This document shows positions 57,901 through 64,000 of a stretch of 64,000 nucleotides of DNA, piece by piece. The first letter of the stretch is position 1, and the number at the start of each line of letters is the position of its first letter. Position numbers and translations under genes: made by a program. The stretch comes from Dromiciops gliroides (Eukaryota; Chordata; Mammalia; Microbiotheria; Microbiotheriidae). The notes below the pieces were generated by a model that made no database searches, was not told where the DNA came from, and worked only from the letters and a program-made list of their open reading frames with translations. Location of the stretch: NCBI RefSeq assembly GCF_019393635.1, contig NC_057866.1:6745723-6809722 (forward strand), given 5' to 3'.

Positions 57901-58036
57901 ATAAATAGAAGATGAATTTTATATGCTGTCAATTAATTTGAATTATGTTTTTCTTGCAGATGTGCCTAAACCTTTGACTACCTTAGTTGGAAGATTTCTG
58001 CCAGTCCCAGCTAAATTAAATCTTATCACACAACAA
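45332..58036 (+). CDS. TESMIN: TESMIN (MTL5), testis-expressed CXC-domain protein, N-terminal coding exons; 3' part outside window
   Basis: Tesmin belongs to the LIN54/TSO1-like family of cysteine-rich CXC proteins and is expressed mainly in male germ cells. Four exons (45332-45904, 53964-54122, 56433-56535, 57960-58036) join in one frame of about 304 codons. Recognised segments include ISENINLKS and [59 protein letters not shown] and [19 protein letters not shown] followed by NLITQQ. In relatives the last block directly precedes the zinc-binding CXC repeats, which must lie beyond 64 kb. Position downstream of CPT1A in the same orientation matches mammalian synteny. The ATG at 45332 is the first usable start but coincides with an exon border, so a start in an upstream exon is not excluded. 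Confidence 0.93.
46100..46640. promoter_or_regulatory. Candidate non-coding regulatory element in the first TESMIN intron
   Basis: This repeat-free ~540 bp begins about 200 bp after the exon donor. It has balanced composition and clustered factor-type motifs: an octamer ATTTGCAT (about 46336), several homeodomain-like TAATTA/CAATTA cores (about 46586-46605) and E-box-like CAATTG (46191 and 46270). No reading frame explains it. The call rests on texture and motifs only. Confidence 0.3.
46840..47041 (-). repeat. WSINE1-like SINE with a long extra 5' pyrimidine segment
   Basis: SINE sequence ends near 46977. The target duplication TCTAATTGGCTCCT lies at 46826-46839 and 47042-47055, so ~64 bp of T-rich filler (A-rich on the SINE strand) is part of the insertion. 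Confidence 0.9.
47360..47434. mobile_element. Mariner-like MITE (about 75 bp)
   Basis: The left 25 bp (47360-47384, beginning AGGGTGGCCCAGAAGTC) and the reverse complement of the right 25 bp (47410-47434) agree at 19 of 25 positions. The GGGT-CCC-AAGTCTT-GTGCA pattern is typical of Tc1/mariner inverted repeats. Only about 25 bp lie between the arms. Confidence 0.6.
47435..49525 (+). other. TESMIN: TESMIN intron between first and second recognised coding exons, unassigned part
   Basis: Unique-looking intron with a purine-rich (GGAA)n-like stretch at 49160-49262. No exon or recognised repeat was found. Confidence 0.6.
49534..50365. mobile_element. Non-autonomous hAT DNA transposon, interrupted by an L1 fragment
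   Basis: The left end CAAGGGTGTCAAACCC and the inverted right end (reverse complement CAGAGGCATCAAACAC) form imperfect hAT-type terminal inverted repeats. Candidate 8 bp target duplications atttaaag (49526-49533) and gtttcaag (50366-50373) agree at 6 of 8 bases. The interior is interrupted by the L1 fragment at 49726-50177. Confidence 0.6.
49726..50177 (-). mobile_element. 5'-truncated L1 3'-end copy nested in a hAT element
   Basis: The insert is flanked by a perfect 15 bp duplication AATAGTATTTTAATA at 49711-49725 and 50178-50192. The T-rich left end indicates minus orientation. The sequence (gcttcaatcaacattcagac... ctcctggttctgctcacttc) is a 3' segment I recognise as very common in marsupials and attribute to L1. 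Confidence 0.65.
50400..50990 (-). mobile_element. CR1/L3-type LINE remnant
   Basis: The minus strand reads [15 protein letters not shown] followed by a decayed FADD-like block (PVGD), matching the CR1/L3 reverse-transcriptase core GSVLGPVLFNIFINDLDE. The printed strand carries the well-known ataaaaatgttgactagcac and agggccaagccctgagccc segments. It is inactive. Confidence 0.7.
51528..51782 (+). repeat. Mar1-type CORE-SINE
   Basis: A sense copy with gggcagctaggtggcaccat, the CORE (cctcatctgtaaaatgagct) and the 3' end ggtcacaaagtcagatgtga. Confidence 0.88.
52318..52385. repeat. (ATCC)n/(ATCTGTCC)n-like low-complexity tract
   Basis: tccatccatctgtccatcca followed by tatctgtccatctctgtaga shows a decayed tetranucleotide array. 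Confidence 0.8.
52780..53148. mobile_element. Old hAT-like element interrupted by a SINE
   Basis: ttttatgcatttaacaacat, gattctgagatgggtctgca, tgccaaagggagccttgaca and gaagaacctctggctgag follow the order of an old mammalian hAT-class repeat ending in an AGAACC-CTG terminus. A WSINE1-like SINE splits it at 52831-52972. Confidence 0.4.
52831..52972 (-). repeat. WSINE1-like SINE
   Basis: A reverse-complement copy inserted in a hAT-like fragment. The flanking GTGAACTTT at 52822-52830 and 52973-52981 is the probable target duplication. Confidence 0.9.
53717..53863 (+). repeat. WSINE1-like SINE upstream of a TESMIN exon
   Basis: A sense copy with an A-tail, flanked by imperfect repeats AAAGACATATAG (53705-53716) and AAAGATGTATAG (53864-53875). 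It ends about 100 bp before the exon at 53964. Confidence 0.9.
53964..54122 (+). CDS. TESMIN: TESMIN second recognised coding exon (codons 192-244)
   Basis: This 159 bp, phase 0 exon lies between ttttcttag|GTG and ATG|gtaagg. It encodes [17 protein letters not shown], then a [17 protein letters not shown] stretch aligning with the variable middle region of mammalian tesmin. Confidence 0.9.
54658..54868 (-). repeat. MIR-like SINE
   Basis: ggcacctactatgtgccacg, aatatctcatttgatcctca, gaagttaagtgactcgccca and a diverged head up to cactgcacgacc. Confidence 0.7.
55570..55709 (-). repeat. WSINE1-like SINE
   Basis: A complete reverse-complement copy from a T run to ctagctgcccc. No convincing target duplication was seen. 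Confidence 0.9.
55794..56034 (-). repeat. Mar1-type CORE-SINE
   Basis: A reverse-complement copy with a cattttacagatgaggaaac CORE and a diverged head containing a small insertion (aaatgagtcttcc). Confidence 0.85.
56433..56535 (+). CDS. TESMIN: TESMIN third recognised coding exon (codons 245-278)
   Basis: This 103 bp exon lies between tttctctcag|GTA and CCA G|gtaccg and leaves one base for the next codon. It encodes [12 protein letters not shown] and [11 protein letters not shown], both matching tesmin. Confidence 0.9.
57960..58036 (+). CDS. TESMIN: TESMIN fourth recognised coding exon (codons ~279-304)
   Basis: This 77 bp exon lies between ttcttgcag|AT and CAA CAA|gtgagt. The split codon restores Asp, then [19 protein letters not shown] and NLITQQ follow, a signature shared with LIN54-family proteins immediately upstream of the CXC domain. 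Confidence 0.95.
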
Positions 58037-59384
58037 GTGAGTCACTGCTTTATTTTATGTTTTTCAAAAAGCCAGGCATTGCTGTCTCTAAACCCAGACT
58101 GTTGCTATTGAAATCATCTGGATGAAAACATTATTCCTCTATTTTCAGCAAGCAAACATTTACCAAATGTTTGCTGTGTGTTAAATATCATGGAAAATGC
58201 AAACAAATAAGACACGAAGTGGCCTTTTGAAGCCCTTACAATCGAGCTAAAACTAATACTGAGTGAATAGTCTTTGTAGTGGTGTGAGAAAGTCTGGGAA
58301 ACTAGTAGGCATTTCAATAATCAGTCAAGGAATATTATCCGGAAAAGGGGGGGAAACCAAGCCCTGGGGGGAGAAGGGAAAGAGGCGAAGGAAGAGGAGG
58401 AGTTGGGTCTTGATGGATGGGTGGGATGTGGACAAAGGAAGAAGTGGGCACAGAACAACATAAGGGAAGCCAGGCTGTGTTGGTGTCATTTGTGTGTAAT
58501 AAGGATTCACTGTCCTTTGTTCCCCATCTCAGGCCACCAGAGCAGTGGCCCTGAGGTGGGAGAAATATCGCTCTGATCCTTCCTGGCCTCGTGACCAGGA
58601 ACCAGTCATTTCACCTCTTCTCTGTAAAATGGGTAGTTAAAGAAGTCCTTCAGCTATTTTAAAACATAAGCCAGGCCTATCAGCAGCGGCAAGACTTGGG
58701 TCTGATTCTCACAGAGACCACACAGAGCCCAGATGTTAGATGACCACTTTGGTGATGGTCTGGATGGTGGGTTCTCCTCGATAAAGCCTCAAATCAGGAC
58801 AATGTCAAGGACAACGCCCTGGCCTCTGGGGGGCTCCACAGGCACCTCAGTCAGACCAGTGGTTGGGTGGAGGGGGCTGGTCAGGCTGGCTGCGCTTGGG
58901 TAGTGTGAGCATCTCAGCCCATCAGGGAGTGGGTGGGCCCAGAACTGGACGTGATAGGAGAATGCTTTGAGCTCCACACAAAAGAAGGAAGGAAATTGGT
59001 TTATCCATTGGCTGTCCCTGGCCAGACTAAGAGTCTGGACTACGAGACTAAAGTGACTCTTACTTGGAGAGACAGGCTGGACTGAGTGGTGGCTTCCACC
59101 CCAAGGATTCTGTAATCCTCTGGCCCTGTCTGTGTTGGAAAGGGGTGGGGAGATGCTAGGACCCTTTGCTGGGCGATAGACATTGGATAATGTCTCCCTT
59201 GGCAGGGCCATGACTTTTTCTGGCCCTACTCACTTGAGGGTGACAGTCACTAAGGGTCTACAAGAAAGCTCTCTGTAACCTGTTTCCAGGATTGCCCCAG
59301 GGCAAGGGAGAGGGGTCATATTGAGAAGTGAAAGGAAGAAAAGACCCCTTTATACTGTGGAGGTGGCTAAGTCGGAACTTTGTT
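58037..59384 (+). other. TESMIN: TESMIN intron after the fourth recognised coding exon
   Basis: Starts at a clean gtgagt donor. A MIR-tail-like piece lies near 58145-58215. The CXC-domain exons are not found here or in the L1 that follows, so they lie beyond 64 kb. Confidence 0.65.
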
Positions 59385-59518
59385 AAGGAAACTGAGGAAG
59401 ACAGGTCAAGTGGCTTTCCCAATGTCACACTGCTAGTAAGTGTGTGATGCTGGATTTGAACTCAGATCTTACTGATTCTAGGCCTAGCACTCTATCTACT
59501 ATACCACCTAGCTGCCGC
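59385..59518 (-). repeat. Old, diverged WSINE1/Mar1-type SINE
   Basis: ggaaactgaggaagacaggt to ccacctagctgcc shows SINE organisation with many substitutions. It abuts the L1 at its left edge. Confidence 0.75.
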
Positions 59519-60276
59519 AGCAGTACATTAGTATACCTATTTTCCCACATCCCCTCTAGAAATTTCCCATTTTTGTCATTGTAGCCAATCTGATGGGTGT
59601 GAGGTAATAACTTGGAGTTGTTTTCATTTGCATTTTGCTAATTGCTAGTGATTTAGACTTTTTTTTTTTTTTGGCTATTGACAGCTTGGATTTCTTCCTC
59701 TGAAAACTGCCTAATCATATCCTTTGCACATTTATCATTTGGGGAATGCCTCTTTTTCTTGTAAATTTTGCTCAATACCCCATATTTTTTTAGAAATGAG
59801 ACCTTTATCAGATAAATGTGCTACAAAGATTCCCTGCCCCCCAGTTTTCTGCTTTCCTTTTAATTTTAGCTACATTGGTTTTGTTTGTGCAAAAACTTTC
59901 AAGTTTTATGTAATCAAAATTATCCATTTTACCTCTAAGTTAGGTCATGATGTCTTCCCCATCATAGTAGATCTGACAGATAATTTCTTCTATGCTGTCA
60001 TTTTTCTTATGACATCACCCTTCTCGTCTAAATCATATACCCATTTGGAGTTTCTCTTGGTATGCAGTGTGAGATGCTGGTCTATAACCTAGTTTCTGCC
60101 AAACTACTTTCCAGTTTTCCCAATAGTTTTTATTTAAGAGTGAGTTCTTGCTCCAGTAGCTGGGATCTTTTGGGTTTATCAAGCACTGGATTGATTATTG
60201 TGCTCATTTGACTTGTATATATTGTGCACCTTATCTGTTCCACTGACCAGCTGCTCTAACCCCATATCTAATTGTT

Positions 60277-60477
60277 GTTTTTTTAAAAAAAATTTTGTTT
60301 TTTATTATTCTCTTCTTCTTCTTTTTTTTTTTTTTTTTTGGCGGGGCATCAAGGGTCAAGTGACCTGCCCAGGGCCACACAGCCAGCAAGTGTCAAGTGT
60401 CTGAGGCTGGATCTGAACCCAGGTCCTCCTGAATCCAGGGTCAGTGCTTCATCCACTGTGCCACCTAGCTGCCCCTG
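60277..60477 (-). repeat. WSINE1-like SINE inserted in the L1
   Basis: TATCTAATTGTT at 60266-60276 (left edge shared) and 60478-60489 bounds the insertion. The SINE proper starts near 60339, and its 3' side carries ~60 bp of T/A-rich tail. Confidence 0.88.
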
Positions 60478-61184
60478 TATCTAATTGTTTTGATTACACC
60501 TTTGTTGTATAGTTTGAGATCTGCTATTCCCAGGCTCCTTTCCTTCCCATTTTTTTTCACTGATGCCCTTGATATTCTTGACCATTTTTTGCATCGATTC
60601 CTCTGGTATTCTTGACTTTTTGTTTCTCTGGATGAATTGTTATTATTCTTTTAAGCCCTTCAGTAGTTTAATTGATATGACACTGAATAAGTAAATTAAT
60701 TTAGATGCTATTGTTATTTTTATTATATTCATTTTGCCCTCCAATTATTAGGTGTGTTTTTATTTGTGTGAAGAATGTTTTGTAATTGTTTTCATAGAAT
60801 TCTTGTTTGTGTCTTGACAGGTAGATTCCCAAGTATTTTATACTGTCTGTAGTTATTTTAAATGGAATTTCTTTTTCTGTCTCTTCCTGTTGTGTTTTGT
60901 TGGTAATATACAGGAATGCTAATGACTTGTGGGGCTTTATTTTATATGCTGCAAATTTTCTAAGTTGTTTGTTGTTTCCATTTTTTTTAGTTGACTTTTT
61001 AGGATTCTCTAAGTAAAAAATCTTATCTACAAAAAGCAATCATTTTGTTTCCTATATTTATTCTTTTAATCTGTTTTTTTCTTTTCTTCTTACTATAACT
61101 AACTTTTTTGGTATAATATTGACTAGTAATGGTGATAATGGACATCCTTGCTTCACCCCTGATCTTATTAGAAAGACTTGTATC

Positions 61185-61332
61185 GGGGGCAGCTAGATGG
61201 CACAGTGGATAAAGCACCGGCCCTGGATTCAGGAGGACCTGAGTTCAAATCCAGCCCCAGACACTTGACACTCACTAGCTGTGTGACCCTGGGCAAGTCA
61301 CTTAACCCTCATTGCCCTGCGCGCGTGCGTGT

Positions 61333-61365
<33 letters not shown>
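61185..61365 (+). repeat. WSINE1-like SINE with a (CA)n tail, inserted in the L1
   Basis: A sense copy flanked by perfect AAAGACTTGTATC repeats at 61172-61184 and 61366-61378. Instead of an A-tail it ends in a gcgcgtgcgtgtg stretch and then about 15 CA units. Confidence 0.95.
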
Positions 61366-61369
<4 letters not shown>

Positions 61370-62535
61370 ACTTGTATCTTTTCCTTTTTACAAATAATGC
61401 TTGGTCTTGGTTTCAAATAGACACTGCTTATTTTAAGGAAAGCTCCATTTATTCCTGTGCTTTCAAGGGTTTTTAACTGGAATGGGTATTATGTGTTGTC
61501 AAAAACTTTTTCTATCGAAATAATCCAATGATTTTGTTGTTTTGTTACTAGTAGAGTCAGTTATGCTTATGGTTTTCTTAACATTGAACCAACTGTAATT
61601 CCCTCTGTAAACCCTGCCTGGTCATAGTGTATGATCTTGTGACATATATTGCTGTAATCCCATTGCTAGTATTGTATTAAAAAATTTCTGCATCAATATT
61701 CATTGGAAAAATTGGTCTATAATTTTCTTTTTCTGTTTTGACTCCCCAGTTTAAATGTTATGACCATATTTTTATCAGAAGAAATTTGGTACAACTCCTT
61801 TGCTTTTTTTTTTTTTAAGTTCATGTAGTATTAGAGTTAATCGTACTTTAAATGTTTTGTAGAATTCACTTGTGAATCCATCTGACCTTTCAAGACTTTT
61901 TCCTTTGGAGATTCATTTATGACTTGTTCAATTTCTTTTTCTAAGATAGGGCTATTTAAGTATTCTATTTCAGGTTATAATAATCTGGGTAATTTATATT
62001 TTTGTAAATATTTATCCATTTCATTAAGATTGTCAGGTTAATTGGCATGTACTTGGGCAGAATTGCTCCTAATAATTGTTTTGATTTCTTCTTCATTGGC
62101 TGGGAAGTTACCTTTTTCATTCCGTATACTGGTCATTTGATTTACTTCTTTCTTTTTGTAAAACTGAATTAGCCATTGGCTTGTCTATTTTATTGTTGTG
62201 GTTGTAGATGTTGCTGCTGTTTTTAAAACCTGCCTCCCAATTTTATTAATAGTTCAATGGATTCTGTAAAAACTTGCAGTTTTGCTAATCTTCCCTTTGC
62301 TTTTCAGAATTTCTATTTTGGTATTTAATTGAGAATTCTTAATTTGTTGGTCTTCTGGTATTTTTGGTTTCATGTCCAATACATTGATCTGTTCTTTCTT
62401 TTACTAATGTAAGCATTTAGAGATGTAAATTTTCCTATGAGTCCTGCTTTGTCTCCAGCCCACAAATTTTGGTATGTTGTCTCATTGTCCTTGTTATTAG
62501 TAAAGATAGTGATTGTTTTGACCCACCTATTCTTT

Positions 62536-62677
62536 TTTTTTGGGGGGGGAGGGTTGGTAATGAGGGTTAAGTGATTTGCTTAACACAGCTACTAAGTATC
62601 TGAGACTGGATTTGAACTCAGATGCTTCTGAATCCAGGGCCAGTACTCTATCTACTGTGCCACCTAGCTGCCCCCCA
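62536..62677 (-). repeat. WSINE1-like SINE inserted in the L1
   Basis: A somewhat diverged copy flanked by ACCTATTCTTT at 62525-62535 and 62678-62688. Confidence 0.9.
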
Positions 62678-63293
62678 ACCTATTCTTTAGGTTTAAGTTA
62701 TTTAGTTTCCAATTAGTTTTTAATCTGCACATCAAAAAAGATGCATTGACTAGTTTTGCTTTTCTAGGCTTGTTTGTGAGGTTCTTGGTATCTAATGCAT
62801 GGTCTGTTTTTCTGAATGGGCCATTCATAGCTGAGAAATAGGCATACTCCTTTTTCTTCCCCTTAGGTATTCTCCAGAGGTCTGTCATCTGAATGTTCTA
62901 AAATTCTATTAATCTCCTTAACTTCTTTCTTTTTATTTTATAGTTAAATTTATCTGAGCCTTAGAGGGGATGAATGGAGGTCTCTCATTAATATTGTTTT
63001 ATTATATATTTTCTTCTGTAATTCATTTAACTTTTCCTTTAAAAATTTAGATGCTATGCCATTTGGTGCATATAAATTCATTATTGATGTTAATTCATTG
63101 TTTGCAGTACCTTTTATAGCAAAATGTAGCTTTCCTATTAATATCTTTCAATTATATCTATATTGGCTTTTGTTCTGCCTGAGATCATGATTTCCACCCC
63201 TGCCTTTTTTTACTTTAGCTGAAGCATAATAGATTCTGCTCCAACCTGTTATTTTAAGTCTATGTGTATCTTCCTATTTCAAGTGTGTTCTTT

Positions 63294-63461
63294 TTTGTTG
63301 TTGTTGTTGTTTTGTTTTTGTTTTTTGTGAGGCAATTGGGGTTAAGTGACTTGCCCAGGGTCACACAGCTAGTAAGTGTTAAGTGTCTGAGGCCAGATTT
63401 GAACTCAGGTACTCCTGACTCCAGGGCCAATGCTCTATCCACTGCTCCACCTAGCTGCCCC
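63294..63461 (-). repeat. WSINE1-like SINE inserted in the L1
   Basis: A complete copy whose tail is (TTG)n-like on the printed strand, flanked by perfect TCAAGTGTGTTCTTT repeats at 63279-63293 and 63462-63476. Confidence 0.95.
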
Positions 63462-64000
63462 TCAAGTGTGTTCTTTGTAAACAATATCTTGTAGGATTCT
63501 GGTTTCTAAGCCACTTTATAGGTGATTTCATCCCTTTCATATTCCCAGTTATGACTGCTAATTTTGTATTTCCCTCCATCCTATTCTCTTATACTTTTCC
63601 TTCTCTTTTCCCCCTCTTTAAGAGTCTCTTTTGTTTCTGACCACTATCTCCTTTAATCTACACTCCATCTTATTTCCCACCCCTTTTTCTCTTAACCCCT
63701 TTTCCCTGTTGGTAAAATTAATTCCTGTACCTGTGTGTATGTGTATTCTTCCCGCCTTTAAATAGTTCAGATGAGAGTGAGGAGCAAGTATCTCCCTCTC
63801 CCCCACATTCCTCCATAAACTCTTTCTTACACACCTCATTTATGTGAGATAATTTACCCCATTCTTCCTCTTCCTTTCTCCCCTCCCTATGCATCCTTCT
63901 TCCCCACCTTTCCACTCTTCTTTTGAGAACATCCAGATATCATAGAATCACATCTGGGCCCTCTGTCTAATTAGACTCTAAGACTGTTAGCTATAATAAA

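Larger units (their letters stand above)
59521..64000 (-). mobile_element. Long decayed LINE-1 (ORF2 region), antisense, continues past the window
   Basis: Minus-strand reading shows L1 ORF2 from its C-terminal part (near 59530) through the reverse-transcriptase region and into the upstream linker region (near 63250). A fragment at 60701-61039 contains YLENPKKSTKK and AYKIKPHKSLAFLY, the block following the RT catalytic FADD motif. FADD itself is FVDK here, so the enzyme is dead, and stops and frameshifts are frequent. Four SINEs are inserted at 60277-60477, 61185-61365, 62536-62677 and 63294-63461. The left edge abuts an old SINE remnant. Confidence 0.85.

Overview
This window is vertebrate nuclear DNA, almost certainly from a marsupial and probably of the Australian radiation. 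The genes are split into small exons with GT-AG introns. The interspersed repeats are dominated by a ~145 bp tRNA-derived SINE (GGGGCAGCTAGGTGGCGCAG... to an A-tail; WSINE1-like) and by its longer Mar1-type CORE-SINE relative. Both families are marsupial hallmarks, recognised here from memory of the families and not by a search. L1, L2, RTE and CR1/L3 LINE remnants, hAT and mariner fossils, MIR-like SINEs and many microsatellites make up most of the rest.

Layout. (1) 1-39.2 kb: the 3' four-fifths of CPT1A on the + strand. Sixteen coding exons (exons 4-19 by analogy with the 19-exon human gene) encode residues 95-773 with no gap relative to the 773-residue mammalian protein. A ~2.2 kb 3'UTR follows. 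Exons 1-3 lie upstream of the window. (2) 39.2-43.2 kb: intergenic DNA full of SINEs and an L2 fragment. (3) 43.2-43.65 kb: a CpG island, the likely promoter and first exon of the next gene. (4) 45.3-58.0 kb: the first four recognisable coding exons of TESMIN (MTL5), + strand, covering the N-terminal ~304 codons up to the segment just before the cysteine-rich CXC domain, which lies beyond the window. (5) 59.5-64 kb: a long, decayed antisense L1 carrying four SINE insertions. The tandem order CPT1A then TESMIN in the same orientation matches the human 11q13.3 neighbourhood.

The two genes are not functionally linked. CPT1A is the malonyl-CoA-regulated outer-mitochondrial-membrane carnitine palmitoyltransferase controlling entry of long-chain fatty acids into beta-oxidation. 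TESMIN is a testis-expressed CXC-domain (LIN54-family) protein. No operon-like, CRISPR or other prokaryotic features are present.

The most notable structures outside the genes are: a full-length antisense 7SL (SRP RNA) retropseudogene in a CPT1A intron whose 3' tail has become a ~170 bp perfect (AAGGG)n array; a pair of nearly identical SINEs in inverted orientation 25-30 bp apart; a polyadenylated, apparently LINE-mobilised endogenous-retrovirus copy; a SINE inserted 31 bp upstream of the acceptor of the first TESMIN coding exon; and a ~140 bp (CT)n tract serving as the polypyrimidine tract of CPT1A exon 16.
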